From contig DASQAT010000035.1 of NCBI GenBank assembly GCA_035635555.1, positions 248,001-312,000 of the forward strand: 64,000 nucleotides of DNA. Direction: 5' to 3'. The notes beneath the pieces were generated by a model. It was not told the origin of the DNA. It saw nothing but the letters and a program-made list of their open reading frames with translations, and did not search any database. Source of the stretch: Candidatus Dormiibacterota bacterium (lineage in GTDB: Bacteria > Acidobacteriota > Polarisedimenticolia > Gp22-AA2). This document shows positions 41,094 through 49,002 of the stretch, in pieces; the first letter of the stretch is position 1; every line of letters begins with the position of its first letter. The translations under genes were made by a program, and so were the position numbers.

Positions 41094-41411
41094 ATGCGAC
41101 GACCCAGCCCGTACTCGCTCTTCCTTTCCGTCACAGGCGCCGCGCTCGTCTGGTCGGCGATCCGGCCGGTTGATTACGGGGTCTGGATCTTCGAGCTGTC
41201 GCTCGGTCTCGTCGGCGTCGCCTAGATCCTGGAGTGGTGGATGGTCGTCGGGTTCTACCCGACGAAGGGCCCCGAGTGGCTCGGCATGCAGGGGGACCCC
41301 TGGGACGCGCAGGAAGACATGCTGATGGCGCTCATCGGTTCGACCGTCGCCATCCTCTCGCTGTCTTCGATCCACGAGCGCTCGATGGGGCGCGCCGCCC
41401 ACCGTGTCTAG
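41094..41411 (+). pseudogene. YjdF/DUF2238 membrane protein, internally deleted with an amber stop
   Basis: One frame of 105 codons plus stop. The first 43 codons read RRPSPYSLFLSVTGAALVWS then AIRPVDYGVWIFELSLGLVG, the first helices of DUF2238 (YjdF-type) proteins. A TAG follows at 41223. The same frame continues with GPEWLGMQGDPWDAQEDMLM and ALIGSTVAILSLSSIHERSM, the family's C-terminal end. Intact members have about 200 residues, so roughly half the middle is missing and the join sits near the TAG. The frame being kept on both sides suggests an in-frame deletion. The second stop overlaps the end of the convergent phosphatase gene. Confidence 0.75.
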
Positions 41412-42652
41412 ATCGGCAAGGGCGGCGGCGTCACGCGCGGCGGCGGGACGATTCCCCGCGACCCGCCCGCCCGGGTCAGGACGACGAGCGACAGGTCGTC
41501 GTGCGGGCGCTCCCGGCCGAGGAAGACGTTCACCTCGCCGATGATGAGGCGCACGCACTCCTCGGCCGTCAGCCCGCGCAGACGCGGCAGCATCGCCTGC
41601 AGGCGATCGGCCCCGAACTCCTCGTCCTGCGAGTTGCGCGCCTCGGTCAGGCCGTCGGAGTAGATGACCAGCAGATCCCCGGGCTCGAGCGTCAGCTCCC
41701 CTTCCGTGTAGGCGGTCCCGGCCATCATTCCGAGAGGTATGGCGGACGCCGGCAGGCTCTGCGTCGTCTTCTCCCGCAGGACGAACGGCGGATTATGCCC
41801 CGCGTTGAGGTAGCGCAGCCGCCCGCTCGCCGCCCGCAGCTCGAGGTAGAACAGGGTCACGAAACGGTTGTCGATGCCGTCCTTGTGCACGACCTCGTTC
41901 ATCTGCCCGCCCAGCTCGCTGAGCGAAGGACAGCCGGGGACGAGCGCCCGCAGCGTCGCCTGCAGCTTCGCCGTCAGGAGCGCGGCCCCCAGCCCCTTTC
42001 CCGCGACGTCCCCCAGGACGACGCCGAGACGCTCGTCCGGCAGAACGATGTAGTCGACCAGGTCGGCCCCGACGTCGTTGGCCGGCTGCATGAACGACCA
42101 GAGCGACCAGCCCTCGGGCTGCGGGTGCCGGGCGGGCAGGAGCGCGAGCTGCACCTGGCGCGCGATCTCGATCTCGTCGCGGGCCAGGAGCTTGTCCTTC
42201 ATCTCGAGCATCAGCACGAGGAAGACGAACAGGTAGGCCCAGACTCTGAGATTGGTCGAAAGGGTGGCGTCGCCCAGCGGGACGCGCACCCGTCCGAGGA
42301 TGCACATGATGATCGACGCGAACAGAGCCAGCCTCCGGCCGGGCGTCAGCTTGGCGAGGAGGCTCTTCAGAGTCCAGCCGACCAGCTTGATGGTACGGCG
42401 AACCCGGCCCATCGCCTCGAGCTGGGCGCGCCGCTCCTCGTCGAGGTAGAAGCGGTAGAGCTGTCTCAGGTCCTGGCGGAAGTTCGCCGGCAGCTCCGAC
42501 GGTCGCAGGTCCTTGAACAGGAGATCCCTGAACCCCGGCGTGCGGATGCCACCGTCGCGGCCATTCCCCTTCGCCTTGCGCTCCCTGCGCAGCCGCTTCT
42601 TCTGCCGGGCGGCCTCCTTCTTCGATCGGGGAGCCGTCCCCTTGTCGCTCAT
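41408..42652 (-). CDS. SpoIIE/RsbU-type PP2C serine phosphatase, membrane-bound
   Basis: 414 residues. A lysine/arginine-rich N-terminus is followed by two probable helices (RRLALFASIIMCILG and RVWAYLFVFLVLMLEM), a short coiled linker ending in EIARQVQLALLPARHP, and the phosphatase domain. PP2C motifs are VLGDVAGKGLGAAL, NAGHNPPFVL, YSDGLTEARN and HDDLSLVVL, which include the metal-binding aspartates. Such enzymes usually dephosphorylate an anti-sigma-factor antagonist; no such partner is encoded nearby. A TAGGAT box six bases before the ATG suggests a leaderless message. Confidence 0.92.
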   Translation of the reverse strand: MSDKGTAPRSKKEAARQKKRLRRERKAKGNGRDGGIRTPGFRDLLFKDLRPSELPANFRQDLRQLYRFYLDEERRAQLEAMGRVRRTIKLVGWTLKSLLAKLTPGRRLALFASIIMCILGRVRVPLGDATLSTNLRVWAYLFVFLVLMLEMKDKLLARDEIEIARQVQLALLPARHPQPEGWSLWSFMQPANDVGADLVDYIVLPDERLGVVLGDVAGKGLGAALLTAKLQATLRALVPGCPSLSELGGQMNEVVHKDGIDNRFVTLFYLELRAASGRLRYLNAGHNPPFVLREKTTQSLPASAIPLGMMAGTAYTEGELTLEPGDLLVIYSDGLTEARNSQDEEFGADRLQAMLPRLRGLTAEECVRLIIGEVNVFLGRERPHDDLSLVVLTRAGGSRGIVPPPRVTPPPLPI

Positions 42653-42658
42653 GGCGCG

Positions 42659-42664
42659 ATCCTA
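42659..42664 (-). promoter_or_regulatory. -10-like box immediately before the phosphatase start
   Basis: TAGGAT on the minus strand lies six bases upstream of the phosphatase ATG. No -35 hexamer is clear. Position and lack of a Shine-Dalgarno site fit a leaderless start. Confidence 0.3.
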
Positions 42665-42706
42665 ACGGAGGCAGGGCGTTCCGGAGAAGAAATTTGCCGG
42701 AGAGTC

Positions 42707-45700
42707 CTAGTGCTGCCAGAAGAAGGGGCCGAGCGGCTTCTTCTCCGGCCAGACCTCGTCCATGCTCGAGGCGTCGTACAGCACGCCGTCCTTCATGGTG
42801 AAGGCGACCTTCTGCGACTGGCGGATGTCGGCCAGGGGATCCCCGTCGATGACGACGAGGTCGGCCAGCTTGCCGCTCTCGAGCGATCCGAGATCCTTGC
42901 CGAAGCCGAGCGCCTCGGCGCCGTTCCAGGTCGCGGTCCGCAGCGCCTCCATCGGGGTCATCCCGTTGCCGATCGTGAAGGCCCACATCTCCCAGTGCGC
43001 CCCGAGCCCCTGCAGCTGGCCGTGCGCCCCCAGGGCGACGCGGCCGCCGGCGCGCTCGACGCGGGCCGCGCCGTTCGCCACCGTCGGGAAGTGGAACTCC
43101 TCTTCCGGGTACCAGATCCTCCGGCGGCCGAGCGGATCGAGCATCTCGTGCGGCGTGAACTTGCGCAGGCGGGCGTCGTCGTGCGGATTGGCGTGCTGGT
43201 ACCAGTAGTACTCCGCCGTCGGCCCGCCGTACGACACGATGAGCGTCGGCGTATAGTTCGTGCCCGAGCGCGCCGCCAGCGTGACGACGTCCTTGTAGAT
43301 ATGCACCGGCAGCGAGTGCTCCAGACCGGTGAAGCCGTCCATGAGGTTCGTCAGGTCGGTGTGCAGCTCGCCGGCCCCCTCCATCGTCGCGCCGACCCCT
43401 TCCTGGCGCCCCGCCTCCACGAACCAGATGCGCTGCTCGCGGCGCGGCTGCTGGTACACCTTGAGCCAGTGGCTGCCGTATGCCTTCATGCGGCGCACGG
43501 CGTGCAGCGCGTCCTCGAAACTGTCCACCTTGGTGTAGATCGAGGCGGTCTGACCGCCGTACAGGACGTCGCCGCTGGAGTAGATGCGCGGACCGATCAT
43601 CTCGCCCGCCTCGACCATCTCCCCTTCCGCGAACACGTCCTGACTGTGCGCCGAGGGGTCGTGCGTGGTGGTCACGCCGTACGCCAGGTTGGTCACGTAC
43701 TCCCACTTCTTGTCCGGGAAGAGCTCCATCGACGAGTAGTGCAGGTGAGCGTGCACGTCCACGAGACCGGGGATGACGGTCTTGCCGGCGAGGTCGACAA
43801 CACCGGCGCCGGCCGGGACCGCGACCGATCCGGACCGGCCGATCGCCGCGATCCGGTCGCCGGTGACGACGATGTCGGCGCGCTCCAGGATCTCGTCCCC
43901 CTTCATGGTGATGGCCCGGGCGTTCTTCAGGACGACCGAGCCCTTCGGGCGCGGCTTCTGCACGACGAGCGTCACCGGGATGGCCTCCGGCTTCGGCATC
44001 TCGGGCGCCGCCTCGGCACCCCCCTTGTCGCCCTGCGGCCCGCCGTCCTTCGCCTCGCCCCCCGCTTTCACCTTCTCTTTCTCGGCGAGTGTCTTCTTCA
44101 GGATCGCTTCACGCACTCGATCGAGTCCCTGCCGGTAGATCGTGTTCGCCATCCCCCAGACGACCTGCCTGCCGCCGTCGCTCCAGCCGACGTAGCCGCC
44201 CCCCTCGGTGCTGAGCCGATAGACCGGCACGGCCCCCTTGTCGGCCGAGACCTCCACCGGGTCCTTTCCGGAACGGGGCATGGCGGTGACGAACACGTCG
44301 TCCTGCGTGACGAAGGCGACCCACGCCCCGTCGGGCGAGGGAACGGCGTCCTCGGCGTGCACGAAGCGCAGGTGGTGCTGCTCGTCCGTGCCGTCGAGGC
44401 GGACCGAGACGAGATCGACCTTGCCGTCCCCTCCCGGCTCGGCCGGCGGGATCGGCTTCTCGAAGAAGATCCGATCGCCGTCCGGGCCCCAGGCCGCCAC
44501 CGGATGGAAGCGCACCGTGTCGTAGGGCGTGACGGCCGTCACCGGGACCGCCTCGGCCCCGCCGGGAGGCGGCTCGGCCGGAAGCCAGCGGATCTCGAAG
44601 TAGGGGTCGAACTCCGGCTGCTGGCCGCGCAGCTCGGCGCCGCTGCCGGCGACGACGGCGATCCGGTCCCCCTTGGGCGACCAGGCGGGGTTCGTGTAGT
44701 GGCCGGCTGTGCGCGTCAGGCGGACCGGCGTTCCCCCCGTGGAGCGAATCTTCCAGACGTGCCCCATGTCGGCGTCCGACCAGGTCACGTAGGCGATCGA
44801 TCTGCCGTCCGGGGAGAACTCCGGCGCGTACTCGCGCACGGTGTCCTTCGTCAGACGGCGGGGCTTTCCGGCCTTCCCGGACGCGATGTCGCAGATCCAG
44901 ACCTTGCCGAGGGCGTCGAACGCCAGCAGCTTGCCGTCGGGCGACAACGTCGGCCAGCGCAGGACCTTCGCCTTCATCTCCGGCTCTCCCACCGGTGTCT
45001 CGACGCGCAGGAGCGGTCGCAGATCGAGCGACACGTCCGCGACGAAGGGGATCGTCGCGTCGCCGCCGGTCGCGAGGTCGAGCCGGTGGATCTTGCCGCC
45101 GCTCCAGTAGACGAACGCCCGGCCGTCCGGCGTGAAAGCGGCGGCGGGCAGGACGTCCATCTGCGCGAAGTCCTCCTGGTCGTCGCGTGACAGCTCCCGG
45201 CTCAGCACCCGCTCGGCGCCGGACCGGAGATCGCGCAGGTAGAGCCAGGTGCGCGCGTCCGAGCGACGGGCGTAGATCAGCGTCTTGCCGTCGGGCGAGA
45301 GCGTCGGCCTGAGGCCCCCGTCCGGGGCGGTCGTGAGCTGCACGAGCTCCCCGGTCTTCCGATCGAAGCGATAGACGTGCCACAGGCCGTTCGACATGTT
45401 CGGCGTGTAGGAGAAATCGGCCTTCCTGCCGGTCAGGTAGATGTAGCGGCCGTCGGGACTGGCGATCGGTCCGGCGGACGTGTCGATCTTGTCCTTCGGG
45501 ATGATCTTGATGCCCGAGCCGCCGTCGCGGTGGAACATGAAGATCTCGACCGGCGGGATGCCGGCCTTCGACGTGTCCTCCTTGCGAGCCAGGACGTACA
45601 GCCCGTCCGGCGTCCAGGAGGGGGACGAGAAGACGGCGTCCTTCTCCTCGGTCAGGGCGCGCGGCCCCGTGCCGTCGGCGTTCATGAGCCACAGGTTCAT

Positions 45701-46090
45701 GTCGCCGCCGCGGTCGCTGCAGAACACGATGGTCCGGCCGTCAGGCGAATAGCGCGGCGCGTAGTCGAACGCCGGTCCCGACGTGACGCGTTCCGCCTTC
45801 CCGCCGGCGATGCCGACGCGGTAGATGTCGCCCAGGAGGTCGAACAGGATGGTCCGGCCGTCAGGCGAGACGTCCAGGCTCATCCAGGTTCCCTCGTCGG
45901 TCGAGAATTCGATCCGGCGGGCGTTTTCCGGAGTCGCGTTGATGTCGAGCTTCGCCTGCTTCTTGTCGTCGGTCTTCGCGTCCAGGGCGAACGGACCCGG
46001 GCGGGACGCGGGAAGAACAACCATGAGAGCGAGGAACAGGACCAGCCGGAGACTCTTGCGCCGCAGGCGGTGCATCGTCTGACGCCTCAT
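42707..46090 (-). CDS. Secreted TolB-like beta-propeller fused to amidohydrolase
   Basis: About 1,127 residues. A signal peptide (LRLVLFLALMVVLPASRPGP) is followed by a propeller of PD40/WD40-like repeats to about residue 690, seen in repeated SPDGR(T/S)I, SPDGKLLAFD and SPSWTPDG motifs. A charged linker (KEKVKAGGEAKDGG) leads to an amidohydrolase domain with the metal motif VIPGLVDVHAHLHY and later LEHSLPVHIYKD, VALGAHGQLQGLGAHWEMW and ESGKLADLVVIDGDP. Substrate unknown; relatives are secreted peptidase- or lactonase-like hydrolases. I start at 46090 because an extended -10 box lies at 46140-46135; ATG 46075 is an alternative. An ATG at 46144 would lie upstream of that promoter. Confidence 0.9.
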   Translation of the reverse strand: MRRQTMHRLRRKSLRLVLFLALMVVLPASRPGPFALDAKTDDKKQAKLDINATPENARRIEFSTDEGTWMSLDVSPDGRTILFDLLGDIYRVGIAGGKAERVTSGPAFDYAPRYSPDGRTIVFCSDRGGDMNLWLMNADGTGPRALTEEKDAVFSSPSWTPDGLYVLARKEDTSKAGIPPVEIFMFHRDGGSGIKIIPKDKIDTSAGPIASPDGRYIYLTGRKADFSYTPNMSNGLWHVYRFDRKTGELVQLTTAPDGGLRPTLSPDGKTLIYARRSDARTWLYLRDLRSGAERVLSRELSRDDQEDFAQMDVLPAAAFTPDGRAFVYWSGGKIHRLDLATGGDATIPFVADVSLDLRPLLRVETPVGEPEMKAKVLRWPTLSPDGKLLAFDALGKVWICDIASGKAGKPRRLTKDTVREYAPEFSPDGRSIAYVTWSDADMGHVWKIRSTGGTPVRLTRTAGHYTNPAWSPKGDRIAVVAGSGAELRGQQPEFDPYFEIRWLPAEPPPGGAEAVPVTAVTPYDTVRFHPVAAWGPDGDRIFFEKPIPPAEPGGDGKVDLVSVRLDGTDEQHHLRFVHAEDAVPSPDGAWVAFVTQDDVFVTAMPRSGKDPVEVSADKGAVPVYRLSTEGGGYVGWSDGGRQVVWGMANTIYRQGLDRVREAILKKTLAEKEKVKAGGEAKDGGPQGDKGGAEAAPEMPKPEAIPVTLVVQKPRPKGSVVLKNARAITMKGDEILERADIVVTGDRIAAIGRSGSVAVPAGAGVVDLAGKTVIPGLVDVHAHLHYSSMELFPDKKWEYVTNLAYGVTTTHDPSAHSQDVFAEGEMVEAGEMIGPRIYSSGDVLYGGQTASIYTKVDSFEDALHAVRRMKAYGSHWLKVYQQPRREQRIWFVEAGRQEGVGATMEGAGELHTDLTNLMDGFTGLEHSLPVHIYKDVVTLAARSGTNYTPTLIVSYGGPTAEYYWYQHANPHDDARLRKFTPHEMLDPLGRRRIWYPEEEFHFPTVANGAARVERAGGRVALGAHGQLQGLGAHWEMWAFTIGNGMTPMEALRTATWNGAEALGFGKDLGSLESGKLADLVVIDGDPLADIRQSQKVAFTMKDGVLYDASSMDEVWPEKKPLGPFFWQH

Positions 46091-46134
46091 GAAGAGGTTG
46101 CGTTCAGTCCCTTGGCAGGGGGTTGAAGCCGCGG

Positions 46135-46143
46135 ATTCTAGCA
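46135..46143 (-). promoter_or_regulatory. Extended -10 promoter of the amidohydrolase gene
   Basis: On the minus strand TGCTAGAAT (46143 to 46135) is a near-ideal extended -10. Transcription would begin near 46128, leaving about 38 bases before the ATG at 46090. Confidence 0.5.
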
Positions 46144-46184
46144 CGGGGGTGCGACCGCGGGCGCCCTGTTCAACGGGGATTCAT

Positions 46185-46190
46185 TAGAAT
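46185..46190 (+). promoter_or_regulatory. -10-like box immediately before the DedA start
   Basis: TAGAAT ends seven bases before ATG 46198, and no Shine-Dalgarno sequence is present. If used, the mRNA would begin at or just before that ATG. No -35 box is evident. Confidence 0.3.
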
Positions 46191-46197
46191 GGGTTCC

Positions 46198-46782
46198 ATG
46201 GAGGCGCTCCTTCTCCGTTTCGGCCTGATCATGGTCTTCCTCGGCACCGCCGTCGAGGGGGACGTGACCATGATGCTGGCCGGGGTGACGGCGCACCTCG
46301 GTATGTTCCGTCTGGCCGAGGCGGTGGCGGTCGGGGCCCTGGGCGGCTTCGCGGGGGACGTCTTCTACTACGGGCTCGGGCGGTGGCACTCGTCCACCAT
46401 CAGGAGCACAGAGCTCTACCGCCGGGCGGAGCCGGTGATCGGGCGGTTCACCGCCCGGTTCGGCCCTCTCGAGATCATCGTGGCGCGATTCATCTACGGC
46501 ACGCGCGTCGCCTCGATGGTGTTCTGGGGGGTCCAGCGCCTGCCGCTGTGGCGCTTCGCCCTGATCGACGCCCTCGGCTGCGCGCTGTGGGCGGCCGCGC
46601 TCGGCGGTCTCGGGTTCACCCTCAGCGGCAGCGCCGTCCTGCTCGTGGGCCGGGTCAGGCGCGTGCGCGTGTGGCTGCTCGGCGCGCTGCTCGGGTGCGC
46701 GGCGCTCGTGCTTCTGTACCGCGCCATCCTGCGACGGCGCGCCGCGAAGCGGGCGCACGCGGCGGAGACTCCTAGTTCGTGA
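46198..46782 (+). CDS. DedA-family membrane protein
   Basis: 194 residues with five or six hydrophobic segments. DedA/SNARE-associated motifs are present: FLGTAVEGDVTMMLAG at the start, GALGGFAGDVFYYGLGRW, and FGPLEIIVARFIYGTRVASMVFWG, which has the conserved R..(P/Y)G.R. The family includes phospholipid scramblases needed for envelope lipid recycling. ATG 46198 is chosen because of a -10 box just upstream; ATG 46189 is also in frame. The stop overlaps the end of the convergent FG-GAP gene by 11 bp. Confidence 0.85.
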   Translation: MEALLLRFGLIMVFLGTAVEGDVTMMLAGVTAHLGMFRLAEAVAVGALGGFAGDVFYYGLGRWHSSTIRSTELYRRAEPVIGRFTARFGPLEIIVARFIYGTRVASMVFWGVQRLPLWRFALIDALGCALWAAALGGLGFTLSGSAVLLVGRVRRVRVWLLGALLGCAALVLLYRAILRRRAAKRAHAAETPSS

Positions 46783-48829
46783 ACCTCACTCCGTGGAGGC
46801 TGCTTTTCGGTGATGGGTTCTGGCGGGTTCGAAACCCAAGGATGAGTTCCGCCCCCCCGGAGTTCTCCACAAACTGCGCGGCATTGTCCAGGCCAATGCC
46901 GCCGGCGATGATGTCGGTGACTCCGTCACCGTTGACATCTCCCGCTCCCGCCACCGAGCCGCCGAACAGGTCGTTCGCGTGCGTCTCGGTCACGGTGAAG
47001 CCGGGCTGGCTTCCCAGGCCGTGACTTCCACCGTAGTAGACGAGCACGCTACCCTCGGCGGGGTTCGTGCTGGTCCCGGTGCGCGGCGCGCCCACCGCGA
47101 TGTCGGAGAAACCATCGCCGTTCACGTCGCCCACGCCCGCCACGGACGCGCCGAGGTCCGCCTGGGTCCTGCCATTCTTGGCCATGAAATCCGGCGACAG
47201 GCTCGGACCCGCAACCGACCCGTGAAACACGAAGACGCGCCCTGTGTCGTACGTAGGGGCGCCGATGACGATGTCCGCGAAGCCGTCGGCGTTCACGTCG
47301 CCGGCGCCCGCGACCGACTGGCCGAAATGGGCCACGCCTTTGTTCCCGTCGGCTGTCCAGGACGGGTTGAGCGAAGGTCCCGAGGCCGATCCGAAGTAGA
47401 CGAAGACGCGTCCCTCGTCGAAGAAGCCCCCGAAATCGTACAGCGGCGCGCCGACGATGATGTCGCCGAACCCGTCGCCGTTCACATCCCCCGCCGCGGC
47501 GACCGACGTACCGAACCCCGAGGAGAACAGACCGCTTCCGGCGCTCCAGTTCGGCGTGCTCGACAGGCCGGCGAACGATCCGAAGTAGACGAAGGCCCTC
47601 CCCTCGTCGGCGTTCTGCCCGTTGTCGTACAGCGGGGCGCCGACGATGACGTCTTTGATTCCGTCGCCGTTCACGTCCCCCGCCGACGCGACCGCGGTCC
47701 CGAAGCGGGCGTTGGCCTGGTTGATCCCGGCCGTCCACGCCGGCTGCAATCCGAGGCCCGTGGACGATCCCAGGAACACGTAGGCACGCCCGTTGTCGAC
47801 CACGAGATCGTCGTACAGCGGCGCGCCCACGATGATGTCCGCGTAGCCGTCGCCGTTCACGTCTCCGGCGGAGGCGACCGAGTAGCCGAACCACGCCCCC
47901 GTCTGGTTCGGCTCGAACGTCCAGGCCGGCAGCGGCGACGGGCCGGTCGTCGAGCCGTAATACAGGAACGCCGCCCCCTCGTCGAACTCCCCGTTGTCGT
48001 ACTGGTAGGCCCCCACGAGGACGTCCGCGAAGCCGTCGCCGTTCACGTCCCCCGCGCCCGCCACCGACGCACCGAAGCGCTCGTCGAACTGATCTCCATA
48101 CACCGTCCAGGACGGGACGACGAGCGTGGGGTCGACGACGATCGGGTAGGGGTGTCCCTGGTCGCGCAGGCTGATTCGCAGGGCGCCGGGAATAATCGCC
48201 AGGGTAGATTCCACCGGGTCGCCTGATGCATCGACCGCCATGAGCCCTTCGTAGAGGAGCGCCGTTTCGCCATCTCGCGTGGCGAACCTCACCGCGGCGC
48301 CGTTCTCCTCCTGGCGGGCTTCCAAAGGGCCGGAGAAGGCGATTTCGAGGAGCAGGGGGGAACCGTCCTCGCCGCCCGCGGGACGGGCGTCGATCGTGTA
48401 TCCCTGCTCGATGCCCCTCGTCCCGTTGACGTACCACTCGGTCATCCCGAGAGCCCGTCGCCTCTGCTCGACCCTCTCCCCCGCGGCGCGCACCTCTGCC
48501 TGGCCGGCGGTCACCATCCCCCCGGCCCGGCCGAAGCCGCGGAGCGCCAGCCCGAAATTCCAGGAGGCCTTATCTTTCTTGCGCGGCGACAGTTGCACGC
48601 CGTTCGCGTCGGCGCGCAGGCGCAACCCCTGGGCCCGGTTGGGGGCCGAGAAGGCGCCGTCCGGCAGCGGGCTGAAGTGGTACTCGGCACGCGCGACCTG
48701 GTCGCGGGCCTGGCCCAGCCAGTCGGAGGACGCGACGGAGGCCGTTCCGGACGTACCGGGAGCGGGTGAAACGGCGAGCAGGAGGGCGGTCACGACTACG
48801 GTCGTCCAAAGAAGACATACACGCGGCAT
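46772..48829 (-). CDS. Secreted protein with seven FG-GAP (integrin-alpha-like) repeats
   Basis: 685 residues. A signal peptide ends near PAPGTSG. The N-terminal 220 residues resemble the beta-rich leader seen in front of FG-GAP arrays. Then come seven repeats of the calcium-loop motif GDVNGDG(F/Y)xDIIVGAP at about 50-65-residue spacing (one copy reads GDVNADG), enough for one closed seven-bladed propeller. No catalytic domain or cell-wall anchor follows. Role: probably surface or extracellular binding; the ligand is unknown. ATG has GAGGAG upstream and a strong promoter 32 bases before it. Confidence 0.9.
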   Translation of the reverse strand: MPRVCLLWTTVVVTALLLAVSPAPGTSGTASVASSDWLGQARDQVARAEYHFSPLPDGAFSAPNRAQGLRLRADANGVQLSPRKKDKASWNFGLALRGFGRAGGMVTAGQAEVRAAGERVEQRRRALGMTEWYVNGTRGIEQGYTIDARPAGGEDGSPLLLEIAFSGPLEARQEENGAAVRFATRDGETALLYEGLMAVDASGDPVESTLAIIPGALRISLRDQGHPYPIVVDPTLVVPSWTVYGDQFDERFGASVAGAGDVNGDGFADVLVGAYQYDNGEFDEGAAFLYYGSTTGPSPLPAWTFEPNQTGAWFGYSVASAGDVNGDGYADIIVGAPLYDDLVVDNGRAYVFLGSSTGLGLQPAWTAGINQANARFGTAVASAGDVNGDGIKDVIVGAPLYDNGQNADEGRAFVYFGSFAGLSSTPNWSAGSGLFSSGFGTSVAAAGDVNGDGFGDIIVGAPLYDFGGFFDEGRVFVYFGSASGPSLNPSWTADGNKGVAHFGQSVAGAGDVNADGFADIVIGAPTYDTGRVFVFHGSVAGPSLSPDFMAKNGRTQADLGASVAGVGDVNGDGFSDIAVGAPRTGTSTNPAEGSVLVYYGGSHGLGSQPGFTVTETHANDLFGGSVAGAGDVNGDGVTDIIAGGIGLDNAAQFVENSGGAELILGFRTRQNPSPKSSLHGVRFTN

Positions 48830-48867
48830 GTCGATCTCCTCTCATGTCCAGGGATGGTGCGATCCGC

Positions 48868-48896
48868 TATATACGACAAAACCGCGCCCAAGGCAA
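48868..48896 (-). promoter_or_regulatory. Sigma-70-type promoter of the FG-GAP gene
   Basis: Minus-strand TTGCCT (48896-48891) and TATATA (48873-48868) are separated by exactly 17 bp. RNA would begin near 48861, giving a 32-base leader with the GAGGAG ribosome site. The -35 hexamer is identical to the one at 24744. Confidence 0.65.
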
Positions 48897-48963
48897 CAAA
48901 TCCAGGATTGCAGTGTAGGTAGCAAATGATTTGGCCGCTGCACTCCCGCGCCCGCGGTGACCG

Positions 48964-48992
48964 TTGACGTGACTGCCCGGAGCGCCTATTCT
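48964..48992 (+). promoter_or_regulatory. Sigma-70-type promoter of the glycosyltransferase gene, near-zero leader
   Basis: TTGACG and TATTCT are separated by 17 bp. The predicted RNA start (about 48999) is only some four bases before the ATG at 49003, which lacks a Shine-Dalgarno sequence. Confidence 0.6.
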
Positions 48993-49002
48993 GCGGCGGC
49001 CC

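Noticed and set aside
46091-46144. ATG 46144 as start of the amidohydrolase
   Set aside because: The likely transcription start near 46128 lies downstream of it, and the extra residues precede an already complete signal peptide.
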